Assembly (NCBI RefSeq): GCF_040869045.1
Contig: NC_090322.1
Location: 177,086,672 to 177,150,671, forward strand
Source of the DNA: Eurosta solidaginis
Taxonomy: Eukaryota > Arthropoda > Insecta > Diptera > Tephritidae
DNA length: 64,000 nt
Direction of reading: 5' to 3'
Shown: positions 47,401 through 57,260 of the stretch, piece after piece
Layout: the number at the start of each line of letters is the position of its first letter
Numbering within the stretch: the first letter of the stretch is position 1
Made by a program: the position numbers and the translations under genes
Notes under the pieces: generated by a model
The model's input: only the letters and a program-made list of their open reading frames with translations
Databases searched by the model: none
Told to the model about the DNA's origin: nothing

Positions 47401-50400
47401 TATGTTTAAGATGATTAACGTAGTCCAGTGTTAAAAAAATACTTAGATACCCCGAATAATTCAAAGTATTACATAGAATTCACAAAGCTCAGCTATGATT
47501 TTTGTTAGTTATATATGTATGTATGTCGAAAATATTATGAATACATACCTACAATACAAAAATTTTAGCTGGCAGAGTTTAAAATGGCCTCGTGCTATTT
47601 GAAGTGGTCGGCCAAAATATAGGATACGGCTAAGTAAACTCGGTTTGTAATGCATGTAAGTCATATTATTAGGAATCATTAAGGGAGGTTCCATGAGATA
47701 ACTTTCTTCTACTTTTCTAACCTTGGCGCGCTGATAGTTTTTGTTACAAAACTGGAGAACGTGTGAATACAAATGTTCTAAAAACCTTCAATCAACCTTA
47801 AATATAATTCTTTAAATGCATTTTCAACACCTTTTTTCCTCTTAAAGTAAAATGCAGATTAAACTATTTCAATTACATAGAAAAAGTTTGTTTTGAAAAA
47901 GCTGTCAAACATTTTGTGATTCAACACTGAAGTGATTAATAAGAAAAACAACTGCATTAACTCATCACTGTTTAATGGAGCAGATTAAAATACCAAATTA
48001 TATAAGCTCTATATTCTTATTATAAGATCTATCGAATAGTATTAGCTTTGTCCCACCCGTCACAAAAAAGTAAAAAGTTGTTATTCTAAATTTTGCAAGT
48101 CGTTTTTTTTTTTTTGATATTTGTTACACAATGTTAGAAACTAGATTTAAAGAAATTCAACGATTCAGCTTCGATTTGTTTAAAGCTGTTAAGGAATTAT
48201 TCAACAATAAAGTTTGTCTCACATGTGACAAGTATGCAGAAACTGTTTTTAGGCATGGCTAATACGCCTTTTAATCTTAGAAGAGATATCAACTTATTAC
48301 GTCCGCTAGAAATTTTAATCAAAATACATCTATGAAGTTGGATTTTTCGTGGCTATTGGTTTAGAGAGCAAAAATTCTTAAAATTTTCCGTAACTCAAAT
48401 TTGTTGTTGTGTTTTTAAATACTCGCTTATCTAAAAGTATTTAAACAAAGCAAGCTAATTCCGGAACTGAAATCCTCAGATCCATAAAGATGAAATATTA
48501 CGTAAAAATGTCCCACCTGTGACGATGGATCATCCCTTTGGTAAAAAAATCTTGATAAACATTTCTGATAATTTCTGCGGATTACTGCACTTAAGTGTAA
48601 TCCAATTCAAAATATTCATTTTTAAATTTTCAAAAAAGTTTGTTATGTATTTCACCTATTCTAATATAAATGTCGTCACTTAAAAGTTGTGATAAGGAGG
48701 ACGTAGACACTATGAATTAAAATTTAAATTTGGTTGAATTTCTGTTCATAAATTGGTAACGACTTAGGCCCACTTGCATTTATTTAGCTCAGAGTAAATT
48801 AAAAAAAATTTGTTTAAAATGTATGAGTTAAAAAGTTTACTGGAAATGGACCTTAAAATGCCAAACTATACTATAGAAGACACATGAGTCTATATTCTGG
48901 CTTTCCAGTTTATGTCCTTTGCGAATTGTGAATAGGAATTACATTAAGTTAAATTGAAAGCTTTTTTGACAAAAAAAATAATTTTCTTCAGCTACAACTT
49001 TTTTAACCGGTCTCCTGAGACACGAATTGATTAACGACTTCGCGCAAACACGGTCGTATTAACAGAATGGCTGAGATACGTCCTTCTTAACAAAACTTTT
49101 AAGTTATGACCTTTTTATTTGGAAAGGAAGATATATAAGCTCCCCACTTCATAACCCCGCCAGAGCATAATCCCGACAATGTTCATAAATCCTGACAAAA
49201 TACAATCAAGGCATAACAAAATCACGACATAACAGAATCTCGAAAATACAATATCCCGAGAACATAAAACTATCCTGACTGAGCAAAATCTTGACAACTC
49301 CGAATCACGAGAACACAAAATCTTGAGAAAGTTGTTAGATCGATTGAGGATTGTTTTTCGTCGTGTTGGGATTATAAATGGTCGGGATTTGGTCCAGTCG
49401 GGATTATGAATTGTCGTGTCGGGACCACGAACTTTCGGAATTTGGTCGTATCGGGATTATGTGTTTCGGGATCTTGTTTTTCGGAACTTTGTAGGTCGGG
49501 ATTATGTTATACACCCATAAGCCATGTATATATCATTGAATAGAGAATTCAATGAAGTTTAACTACATTGAAAAATATTTATTCCTAGAGGGAATAGACG
49601 TATGCATATTAAAAAAGATGGTCCTTAATTAAATGAGGGGAAAATTTCCATATTTCTAAAATTTAAAAACTAGAAACATTGTTCTTTCCTTGTGTGAAAT
49701 TTTTTTTCAATATTCTGCAAGCTCTCGATGAATTTTTGTTCGTCTGCTTAAAGATATTTTAAAGACACGTTATTTTGATTAAATTTATAATTTATTCATT
49801 ATCTTATTATTTTTTACTATACCTACGTGATATAGTGGTTCATTTTGTTCATAGCACGTATATGCGGCTTTTTACGTTAAATGTTCTTGGCAAATAATTT
49901 TCAAGCTGATGTTGGCGACACGATCCTTCTCAAATATGGACCGCAATCTGAACATATTTGGCAGCCAAGTGCACTAATTGGTCTAAAGTAGTTATTGGAC
50001 GCGTACCAACATTACAGCATTGAATTCGAGATTGTGAAAAGGTCATTGTGCACGTGCTCCACTATGTCGGAAAAAAAGCCTTATAAAACGGAGCCACTGC
50101 ATTTTCCTGAACTGCTATCTTTGGACAGGTACTTACCGCGGACCCTAATTGACCTCTGTTCTTTTGAAGCGTGAAAACGCATCAAAAATACCAAATTTCC
50201 CGTATTGTTATTATTTTCTGAGCAGAAATAAGCAATTTAGGGTTTCAAATCAACTCGCACAGTTTTGACAGCTTTTTCCTAAATTATTGCAGGGCTGGAA
50301 AGATCGTGTGGAATATTAGTTTAGGTACCTACAATTTAGACGAACTCGCACCCAGCCTTAATTTAAGTTAAGTTAATTTAATTTAACTTAAATAATTAAA

Positions 50401-51711
50401 TTTAATTTTACTTAATTATATTTGGTTCAATTAATTTAAATAATTTTATTTTAATTTACATTATTTTAGTTTAATTTAATTTAACTTAATTTCATTAAAT
50501 TTAGTTTACTTACATTTTTTTTTGTTTTATTTTATTTGATTTTAAGATAGCGGGTTTGAATCGAGCTCAAGGCGTAACAATAATTATTTTATCATTATTT
50601 TTGTTATGCTACATTTTTTCTTAATTAAAAAAAAATGTATCATGACAATAATATGAGAAAATAATTATTGTTAGGCCTTGAGTTCGATTCAACCCCGCGA
50701 TCTTACAAATCAATGGGCCGATATAACAACAAGAATTATTTGATTTTATTTTATATTCATTTTATATTATATTTTATTTCACATATTTTATACAATTAAA
50801 TTTTATTTTCTTTACTTTATTTTGTACAATTGTATTTTACTTTATTTTATTTTATTTTTCCTTACTTTATTTTCTTTTATTTTACTTTATTTTATTTTAT
50901 TCTATTTAATTTTCTTATTTTATTTTGTTTTATTTTATTTTTAATTTTTTCTATGTTTTTTCTTTGCTTTTACTACAAACAACAAAATCCTATGAAGAAG
51001 CAAACTTCAACTTAAACCTGAATACCTAACCCCGTGCTTTGTTTTTGTACACTCTCTGGCTCTTTAGTTCCAACAAAACTGCAGTATATACATCTCGTCG
51101 CGCATCGTCGTTGCATGCATAAAAATTGTGTATATGCTCAGAGACTTTAAATTTATATGTAGCTGTGTGGCTTCGTTCATATCAACTTTCCAGTACATTG
51201 TTCCATCATTATGCTACAGTTTAGTGACCACTACGCTTACATTCTTCTCTACTATTCTATATATATTTATGTACGCATCATAGCACATACTACGCATACG
51301 CTTGCACATTCTCTAGTACTCTATACAGTCTACCAAGTGTGTTGTACACTGCGCCTGCATTTACATTCTACATATGTATATCCCGCATATAGCATCATAC
51401 TAACAAAAGCTTACGCTTACGTTTACATCTTACGCGTACATTCAGGATTTCCTCAAACCGTGAGAAAAGATGTTTACACATCAAACATATTTGTATGTAT
51501 TAATATTGCACATCCCTAATTTGCAATTATTACATATTTATCAACAATTTATATTTAATAATTACCACATACTGTTGTGACGTCGTAACATTTGCTTGTT
51601 GGGAGCCCACCGTGGCGGTGGCGGCACTACCGGTCGAAAAACGCTTAACGCTAATATCACTTCCCAGAATGAAATGACAAAAATTGCAATAATTAAATAA
51701 CATTTTGGCAT
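32452..51711 (-). CDS. Secreted astacin-family zinc metalloprotease, five exons
   Basis: Exons (- strand order): 51711-51573, 36806-36633, 33237-33077, 33007-32732, 32664-32452. The phases 1, 1, 0, 0 match at every junction and give 320 residues. Exon 1 encodes a signal peptide (MPKCYLIIAIFVISFWEVIL, cleavage probably after Ala21). Exon 2 holds the propeptide Asp-switch motif FEGD and the start of the mature enzyme (FTWPYATVPFYIDSNDF). Exon 4 holds the zinc site HELLHALGFYH (175-185; catalytic Glu176) and the Met-turn SVMHY (Met232, Tyr234). The Glu usually following the third zinc His is Gln (HQQSSTERD). Exon 5 adds LSKKDIAKLNEMYQEDC and an unknown C-terminal tail of about 40 residues. There are no EGF or CUB domains. 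Intron 1 is about 14.8 kb and intron 2 about 3.4 kb, both filled with transposon relics. Exons 2-5 are secure. Exon 1 is inferred from signal peptide, donor site and matching phase. Confidence 0.8.
33520..33790 (-). pseudogene. R1/Jockey-like LINE 3' end in astacin intron 2
   Basis: The - strand frame 33779-33570 ends SDSRCRKCGLKEETIEHVLC, then SCPAL, the Cys/His C-terminal motif of an ORF2 protein. After a deletion the 3' UTR follows, matching 12130-12240 (ACCAGGACCTATGTTATAA and GGTTAGGTTGAACTGGCC in reverse). Confidence 0.65.
33900..34130 (+). pseudogene. LOA/I-like LINE relic
   Basis: Degenerate + strand similarity to 15745-15960: AAGTCATCTCCGCAGCACTA, AACCTCGTTCTCAATGCAC, ACGCACGTCACTCTGGCAC. 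No frame remains open. Confidence 0.5.
34140..36350 (+). pseudogene. RTE-clade LINE relic (endonuclease and RT) in astacin intron 2
   Basis: Endonuclease pieces include GDFNVRVGKKVYLTPIV (about 34160) and IRGSYIDLDHFPVGAKIRA with INWQQKNTRKP (34670-34780). RT pieces at 35660-36110 include HSFRPGKYTIDQTFRMRQIL, THHIFVDFNVAFGG, ETKRGLRECDTISCDSPNL and IRAAELDRSATIFYKS. The YADD region has decayed. A fragment of the (CAA)-tailed repeat (34430-34540) and a second short repeat starting with GTTGTTGTTGTAGCAGTG (34829-34935) interrupt it. The relative at 42800-44176 is better preserved. Confidence 0.7.
36892..38357 (-). repeat. Dispersed repeat, middle copy without the tandem array
   Basis: It begins TTTTTATACCCGCTGTACTT and has CCGTCCGTCCATCTGTCCG. 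It repeats ACCACGCCCACTTTTA-type modules several times, and ends GTAATGTTCGGTTTCACCCG then CCTTACTTGTTT. The ends match those of the copies at 1-3201 and 59384-63613 in the orientation of the left copy, but the ~130-bp array is absent. It lies within intron 1 of the astacin gene. Confidence 0.7.
38440..38975. repeat. Degenerate ATCGATAA-rich block and TTTTA-rich tract
   Basis: 38460-38830 repeats variants of ATCGATAAC / TTTGATAACAAA at irregular spacing of about 20-30 bp. 38850-38970 is a TTTTATTT-type low-complexity tract. No coding capacity. Confidence 0.55.
38976..39104 (-). repeat. End fragment of the dispersed repeat
   Basis: It matches, in reverse complement, the terminus at 63490-63613: TTTTTATACTCAG, ATAACGGTTGG, GAGATAGATATAGAC. 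This solo end lies 620 bp from the middle copy. Confidence 0.7.
39120..39290 (+). repeat. Short repeat family, middle part
   Basis: It contains CAACCCAATTGTCAACCTCA, GCGAGTCTCTGGCGACCC and TTCCTCATGGAACTAGGGG. This links the 5' piece at 12300-12540 with the 3' piece at 10141-10365, which is what shows they belong to one family. Confidence 0.6.
39371..40235 (+). mobile_element. Tc1-like transposon relic
   Basis: The N-terminal HTH region is recognisable over frames: EISGVAVSARKCVGHYMQT and, in another frame, LHANGLIGQVPLK with PNQIKRLNFYKK. The DDE end reads QSWVFW.DNDPKHTAKFVNE (about 39890-39950), followed by a decayed IEHLWENLD region (ATCTATGGGAGAACCTAGAC, about 40024). Several stops and frameshifts are present. 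A partial inverted copy is at 58860-59335. Confidence 0.75.
40310..40830 (-). repeat. Left arm of an inverted ~0.5-kb repeat
   Basis: In reverse complement it matches 45590-46170: CAGCACTTTACCG, AACACTCG, GTGAAAAGTTTATTTGAGT, GAAATATAAA.AGGTAAGTAA. Two related sub-blocks (40316-40440 and 40550-40720) occur. The matched arms lie about 4.8 kb apart and enclose LINE, SINE and RTE relics. Confidence 0.6.
40853..40983. mobile_element. Small MITE with ~26-bp TIRs
   Basis: The left end, GTTAAAACTACGATTAAAG then TTGAC, is matched by the right end GTCAACTTTAACCGTAG then TTTAAAC. Total length is about 130 bp, with a short unrelated centre. Confidence 0.65.
41119..41215 (+). repeat. tRNA-derived SINE (head)
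   Basis: GGTGGCCACCTTGGTGTGGT then GGTAGTGTGCTCC has an A-box-like TGTGGTGGTAG. GGGTTCAAAGCC (about 41172) is a good B box, and 50 bp separates the two. The 3' part is short (AAATTTAGAAACAAGTTATT). I recall similar SINEs with CTCCGCCTACCACA in many insects. Confidence 0.65.
41225..42330 (+). pseudogene. LINE C-terminal relics, partly duplicated, with an RTE-type 3' tail
   Basis: Two related segments (41235-41510 and 41955-42170) both read as KL.V..ATR.SA.L.NL....LRTLT, a pattern resembling the region before the Cys/His knuckle in LINE ORF2. Between them is YRMFRKRLNLEEYPYYIRQL and HNYFELVNERFGVLNVLGPK, resembling an ORF2 C-terminus. A separate 3' end with AATTAAGTAAGTAGGTAAG (about 42310) is an RTE-type tail. 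Family assignment is weak. Confidence 0.4.
42420..42640. mobile_element. MITE with ~38-bp TIRs
   Basis: The left TTTGGTCGCGTTGCCTTTCT then TTAAGGCTTTTGCAGC is matched in reverse by the right GCTGCTAAAGCTTTAAAGCG then AGGCAAGGCGACCAAAG. Length is about 220 bp. A related GCTTTTGCCGCGTTG fragment is at 41524. Confidence 0.65.
42800..44176 (+). pseudogene. RTE-clade LINE: reverse transcriptase to 3' tail
   Basis: Frames in order: WADECTPDDWNLCVLWPDHK, NYSGISLLNIAYKVLSSI, GPYQCGFRPGKSTFDKIF, a frameshift and stop, THHPFVNFETVFDS, ETKRGFRQGDPLSCDLFNLM, then LADDIDIIG (catalytic Asp pair kept, but the residues just before it are deleted). Next come LGNHTIGGSHNFEIVKDFVY, RITLANKCYFGL, then frame 43765-44151 with FERKVLRKIYGPLRVADGEY and GLRWLGHLMRMKDDA up to HNRLNG and the tail (TAAG)n. 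Endonuclease is absent. It is dead, but the best RTE copy here. It lies in astacin intron 1. Confidence 0.85.
44291..44406. mobile_element. MITE with ~17-bp TIRs
   Basis: AAATTGTTAGATTTGTT at the left is matched by AACAAATCTAACAATT at the right over about 116 bp, and the adjacent AGCTAGAAGG / CTTTCTACC is also partly inverted. Confidence 0.6.
44848..45273. mobile_element. MITE family A: tail-to-tail pair
   Basis: Copy 1 (+, 44848-45076) is complete: AAGCCGGAGTCATTGGTGC to GCACCAATGCCTCCAGCTTA. Copy 2 (-, 45073-45273) is joined at TTAA. It lacks the segment between AAGCTG and GTAACC, then runs to GCACCAATGACTCCGGCTTA. The pair can fold into a hairpin of about 200 bp per arm. Confidence 0.8.
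45280..46170 (+). repeat. Right arm of the inverted repeat, with three related sub-blocks
   Basis: Sub-blocks at 45400-45560, 45725-45895 and 45975-46150 share GTGAA(A/G)..TTTATTTGAGTG, TTTATTAAAATGTGT and AAGTGAATAA. The first two also share GTAAGTAAATTCTCTAAGTA. The middle part is the inverted match of 40310-40830. The unit could be a terminal repeat or 5' leader of an unidentified element, because GTAAGTAA after a purine-rich leader looks like a splice donor. Confidence 0.5.
46459..46690. mobile_element. MITE family A: complete reversed copy
   Basis: TAAAGCTGAAGACATTGGTG at the left and CACCAATGACTCCGGCTTAA at the right, with an intact middle (GGTCGTAACCGTATCGTAGC). This is a clean reference for the empty site of the 352-bp insertion at 27527. 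Confidence 0.8.
46691..49159. other. No gene; small foldback at 47137-47299
   Basis: 47137-47299 has inverted ends GGTAGGTAATTCACCA / TGGTGAATTACCTACGA, a MITE of about 160 bp. The rest of this intronic stretch is AT-rich, with no recognised exon or named repeat. Confidence 0.45.
49160..49510. repeat. Foldback block of short degenerate repeats
   Basis: The left half repeats variants of CATAATCCCGACAA every 15-20 bp. The right half carries the inverse, TCGGGATTATG, at similar spacing. The two halves form an imperfect inverted repeat around 49330. Confidence 0.65.
50340..50950. repeat. TTAATTTAA and TTTTA tracts flanking a 164-bp palindrome
   Basis: 50340-50530 is a degenerate TTAATTTAA array. 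50543-50706 is a near-perfect palindrome whose arms read GATAGCGGGTTTGAATCGAG then CTCAAGGCGTAACAATAATT. 50720-50950 is a TTTTA/TTTTATTT tract, and the open frame there is low-complexity. The arm end GTTCGATTCAACCCCGC resembles a tRNA T-loop. Confidence 0.7.
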
Positions 51712-53384
51712 AATTTCACTTTTTTAAATTAAATGTAAAACCCAAGTATGCAATGCACTTAACACGGCTGCTTTCATTGAACGACCAATCTATTGTGTGA
51801 CGCCCACCTGTCGTTGTTTCCGTACATTGTTGAAGACGGTGAATTATGTGTCCGCAATTGTGATAGTGGTGACGTTGATAGCAGTTTTACAAAATTGATA
51901 TGTCCGATTCGTTTATAATGCATTATAAATTTCACACAAATAACAATATGAGTACTGAGCACGAATTATGCCATCCATGCAGCTAAACAAAAACGGACTA
52001 TCAAAAAAATGTGCGACCAGGGACGGACTAAAGCTATATAAGCAGTGGCTCTACAGGCGTTGAGATATGGTAACCTAAAGCTACAACTCTATGGGACTTT
52101 GCGTCATACGGGTCTCTCCCCTCATTTTTAAGGAGCGTAACTACAATTTTTCAGTTTGGGCACAATTGCATAATTTTTTTTCATTCAGAATTCCAAGAAA
52201 AGACGGCTAGCAACAAACTTTATTAACCTGGAACGAGTTGGCAAATATAAATTTCAATCAATAGGATTACAACGTTCTTGTTGCATTTGCATGTTAAATT
52301 TTTATCGGAATCTTTATGACTGACCATAAGAACGTACGAATAAATCCAATCACACAATCACAACTCTTGTCACTGGAATAATTAGCTGTGATAATCGGAA
52401 TCAATCAGCTTGTGTTTTGTGCTTAGACTATATAGTTTACTGCGAAGTTTAGTAGAAAAGAGAACTATACCTCAAGGATTCATTGGGTCATAGTCATAGT
52501 CAAAATAAAGTAGGTGCTAAAGTTAGTGTCAACTTTTGACATAATTTCCTTCGAGCTATCTATCTAAAAAGGTGACGAAGAGCTGCTGCAAAGAGAGGTG
52601 TGAATGCAAAAACTAAAAAGTGTGGAGCATGGTATCCCGCGTGAGTGGGTGCAACATCAGAATTTAGACTCTGACTCTAAACCTTTCTGTGGACTACTAA
52701 TGCATTCTTAAGTAAAATAAAAGATAACATGGTGGCAACAATGACTTCACAAAAATAGACAATCTTCTTTAAATACCAATTCAAGCACTGATGATTACTT
52801 GTGTTTTAGCTATTTACCCGAAATTGAGAGGGTGTTCGAGCTAAATGAACCCAAGTCAAAAGTAGATATTACCTTTGTTTTTTGTGTGCAAGTGTATAAA
52901 AATCTTCAGAGCCTGCTAAGCATTTTTTGACTGGAATGTACTACTTATAATACATACTTACTAAATCAAAGCGCGTTGATTTTTTCAGTGCTTTGTAGCC
53001 CTGGCTAATTCGATTCTGCGCATTGGTGGAATTGAGCAATTTGTGTCCAATATCGAGCACACACAATTATTTGGTTTAAATGCTTTCAGAAGAGGAGACT
53101 TTCTTTGTGTTGTTGTGCACTGTGCAGTATAATGCATATAAAATTTGTGGTTGTTAAAATATGTTGATGCTTTGAATACTAATTATAGCTGAATTTTAAT
53201 TTCGTGTTTGGTGTTGCTTGAAAAGAGAATTGAATGTTTTTGAAAGTAGACAGGGGCCGCCATTACTAATCAAACGGTTAAGTTTTTCTACAATGCGACT
53301 TTTGTTTATACTTCTGAGGTTCGAAATGGAAATGTCAGAATAATTATTGTTATGAAATCTTGAAAAAACCCGCGAAAAAAGAAT
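51712..53384. other. Region upstream of the astacin exon 1; no other gene recognised
   Basis: The astacin promoter should lie in its proximal part (read on the - strand). TATAAAT-like motifs occur around 51915-51930 and 52035. No other coding region is supported. Confidence 0.35.
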
Positions 53385-53890
53385 TGACACACATCACGTC
53401 CCGTCGAATCTGCAATATCTGAATTTTGTCTCTCCGTTAAACTTATACAGCTGTGTTAAATGACGTTGAACAGCACCATCAGCTTTACCGAATTGGGAAA
53501 GACCTCTCCGAGCTGTTTGAAAATATCCGAGCTTTCAGAAAGAGTGGCCCGCTATCGTGCGATTTCTTTAATTTGATGCTGGAGAAAATTATGCAAGCTG
53601 CTTAACCGCTCCGGAATGCTGACGACATTGGCCCAAACTCTCGCGTAAGTTCTGCCTAGGATATGTCACGCAAATGAAAGATGATGCTCCGGTCAAGGAG
53701 GTATTCTGATCGGAACCCATATGCGGAAGTGGAGGAAGAGGTTAGCCCCACTCCTCTGAAAGGATCAGGTGGATAAACATTTAAATTCCCGTAATTTTAC
53801 TAAGTTAGCCCCACGAAGGAGCGATTGGCATTACTTCTTGGACGGCCAAAACCGTTTAAATGGTTAAGCGCCAGTAGGTGAGATTGTATG
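53385..53890 (+). pseudogene. RTE-clade LINE, heavily decayed copy
   Basis: Nucleotide matches to the copy at 42800-44176: AAAAAAGAATTGACACACAT, TTGATGCTGGAGAAAATTAT, ATGAAAGATGATGCTCCGG, CCAAAACCGTTTAAATGGTT. The middle is deleted. No frame survives. Confidence 0.65.
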
Positions 53891-54404
53891 TCGCCCAGCT
53901 ACCTCCTTGCATGATTCCGCCATGAATAGAGCTATGCTGGTGACATCGGATTTAGAACACTGGTTTCACGTTTAAGAGTGTCCATTATTGTTGAACGAAC
54001 CCATTAGTATCACCGTTCTTTCCTTCAATAAAACCTTGAAAACAGATGAAGTAAACCTCTACCCTTGGAAATATCGCCATCCATCCTACGTCGCTGAGCA
54101 CCCACATTCATTGTTTAAGCCTAATAGCTTCTACCCTTTAAAATAAAAAAAGTTATCAAAAGCGGCAATCACTGCGTTTTTTCAACTCTCTTCAATATGT
54201 AGGTCAAAATTGTCACTCTAGCAGCCGACAGTGAAGCGCTCACTCATGAGTGCTCATCATTTAAGTAAATCAAGCAAAAAAATCAATTACAACAAAAAAT
54301 TAAAAACTCATGCAATCGGAAAATCCGTCAACCGGCGAAAACTGCCATGAAAATTTATTGTGTATGTAGTTTTTAAGCATTTTGCATAAAAAAATGTGTA
54401 CGTA

Positions 54405-55601
54405 CATTAGAGTGGGTCGGATTTGTTTGTCTACATTAAGTTTTTAGGCATGTCAAATTTCATAAGCTACGTCTGATATTAGCACAAGAAAAAATACAAT
54501 AAAAATACAGAAAAAATACCATCGATGAGATTAAGATCTAACTTTCGCGAAAATTCACGGCCGGATCTTCGTAAAACTGTATCATAGTAAACAGTAAGAC
54601 GTGCTGAATTGTTCAAGTATTGAAAGAAGAAATTGTATGACACGATATCATATCCGCTACATAATTGATTGTTCATCTTGCTAGCCCAATTAAATAGAGA
54701 ACTTTGTGGGCCATTTGCGACGTTGATGTTTTTTTGGTAGCTTGGTAAAAAAAAGTGTTTGGAGTAAAACTCGAAGCGATGACAAAAGGTGAACGGACAT
54801 AACGCCAATTGACATAGTGGTCACTTGGCCATATGAAATGGAAACAACATCAAATTTCAAAAGTTAACAATTTGAACGATTTTGGCATTATAACCATTCT
54901 GCTTTTCTGAAATAGTCCTGAAATCCACTCAAATTTTCATACTCGACCAAAAGGCCAACTATTTTGTTTCACAACTTTACGTACTAAACTGTTAACATTT
55001 TAATGCCCTCAGCGAGGATTTTTCTGATATAAAAGCAATTTATTCAACCAAAAATTTAATGAATATTTGGAATCAAAAATCGTGCGAATTTTTTATTGCG
55101 AATTTTTGCCTGCCTCTTCATTTCTGTTCTCATGTCAGAAATTGGATAAGAAGAACTGTTTCAACTAAGACCAGAACAACAAATATGGCTACGAACTTTT
55201 TCCCCAAATGGGCATAGGGTAAAACAGACATTTTTTAAACGGCCAAAAAGAGATAAAGTCAATTGATGGTATAGCAATTTAAACTTATGGTTATTCGGAG
55301 TGGTTATAACCTCATTAGACTGTATGCCCGTTGAACGTATGTCAACCCATCGTAAAAATCAGTTAGATGATCCAACTATGGAAAAACGGCGTCTGAGCGC
55401 AATGGAATCGTAAGCCGAAGTATATAACTTTTCAAGAGCAAAAATTTCATTTAAAAAAAAATCATATATTTTTATACAAAAGAGCTTTAAACATAATAAA
55501 ACAATGCGTCTGTTATATGGATACTAAATAAATATTGCACCTCTCAAAATAAGCTTCAAAGTTTTCCGCAGGCTTTTGCTTGTTTTTGCTCCACTCTAAT
55601 G
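54405..55601. mobile_element. TA-flanked DNA transposon of ~1.2 kb
   Basis: The ends are CATTAGAGTGG (54405) and CCACTCTAATG (to 55601), each bordered by TA (54403-54404 and 55602-55603). A - strand frame of 109 codons (54808-54479) is the only sizeable coding piece, and I do not recognise it. The ends and the TA site suggest a Tc1/mariner-like or related element. Confidence 0.6.
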
Positions 55602-56639
55602 TACCTGTTATAAGGCAAAATAATATATAGAGGGAAAGAGATAAAGAACTAATAAGAAAACCGAAGTTAAAAAACTGAAAAAGATTTTCATTCAAAACAT
55701 TGCGGAATCCTCCATTTGGATAGTTATGCGAATAAGATTGTTGTTTTTATTGTTGTTAGGCAGCTCTAAGCAAAAGTAGGTGAAGGTAAAATGCCAACGA
55801 TGCTAGTTTCACCGGCAAGATAGAATAATAAGATAGAAATTTTTGGTAGGTATGTTTGTTTGTAAGTGCTGTAGGTCAATGTGCTAATGCTGTTATGGCG
55901 ATTTCCGTAGTCATTGTCATTACCACAGTGTTGTCCATCTACTGCTGCTATAAATAATAGTTTTTCGCAATATTCACATACATATGCCTAAAAACTGTGT
56001 TTTACTTACATATTTTTATTATTCTTGTTGCAAATTTCTTTTTGTATTATTTTCAAACAGCTCGGTACCCAATAAACATTTTCGTTTGATTTCTGTTTGA
56101 GAAGTAATTGAGAAGTAACCCTATTCTCAAATCACTAAAGTAAGCCTTAAAAGCTTTTTGAATAACTGTAGTAAGCATTCTCAAAGAAAATGCCGTATTT
56201 TCAATTTGGAGTTTTTGCTAGTTTTCGATAAGAGATATTTTGTATTCGCAAACCCATCTCAAATATAACTAGAATGGAATATGATTGAATCGCCGCTCTC
56301 AAATTGGTCTCAATTACATCAAAATTTGATAATAAAATTTCCATTTCTTAGATTATCTAGCTATTCTTACTGATTCTCTGTGTAAATCTTTCTTTCTTTC
56401 TTTCTTGTTCTTTCTTCATCCCTCAATTTTTCCTCCATTTTCATTACCTTAGAATTTCAAGCTATCAGTCGAAGTAAAGAGAAAATGTTTATGTTGAAAT
56501 GATTGGGATTAATTTCTTAGACCTCGATCTGATCCACAAACTAAGTATTATTGACTCAAGAATTGTAACGATTTAAAAAAATTGCTTGCAGTAGAAGAAT
56601 GAGCTGGGACAATCATCCCAAACTAGTTCGATGTGATGC
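55602..56639. other. No gene; (TTTC)n microsatellite at 56385-56416
   Basis: AT-rich sequence with a short TTTC repeat. No coding region or named repeat was recognised. Confidence 0.4.
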
Positions 56640-57260
56640 TTAAATCAAACGTTATGACTTTTAAAAGAGCTTAGAAATTATCCTGGTGATAATCTCGAGG
56701 TTGATCCCGAAAAGGTGCCATAACTTTCCCGAACACAGTTTCACGATGAGCCAAATACTATCCCGAGCCTGTTCCAAAAGCAACCCCTATATGATACCAA
56801 AGAATGCGCACTACATCTCTTATAATAAGCCCGAAACATTTTGGCAATAGCTCCAAAAACATTCAAAAAACTATACTGGAAATAGTCCCCAAAATAAATA
56901 TCGCAATGATCCGAAAACAGCCCCAATATTATCCTAAGAAACTTTCTGACTCGACCCTTAAAAATTACTAAACAATCCTCATATTATCCGAGAGAAGTTC
57001 CAAAAGCCTCAAATTGATCCCAAATTAATCCAGACAGTATCTTGATATTGTTCCAAAATGATCTTGAAAACATTTCTAAAATTATCAGTAAATGTTCCCC
57101 AATTAATTTTTTATTGATCTCGAAATTGTTTCCAAATTATTCCGAATACAATACTCAAGTTATTCAGAGATAGTTATCAAATAATCCAAACAATCTTAGC
57201 ACAGAAAGGGTTCGAAGATAGTCCCAAATGGATCCAGAGATATTCCCAACACACTCAAGG
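56640..57260. repeat. Degenerate short-unit repeat
   Basis: Variants of ATNATCCCNAAAATNNTCC and ATAGTCCC recur every ~15-20 bp across about 600 bp (for example GATCCCGAAAAGG, AATAGTCCCCAAA, TGATCCCAAATTAATCC, ATAGTCCCAAATGGATCC). Motifs are diverged but evenly spread and the coding potential is nil. Confidence 0.55.

Noticed and set aside
50580..50700. A real tRNA gene in the palindrome
   Set aside because: Only a T-loop-like motif is present, with no acceptor stem, anticodon arm or A box.
50830..51015. Phe/Leu/Ile-rich frame suggesting a membrane protein
   Set aside because: Pure TTTTA low-complexity sequence.
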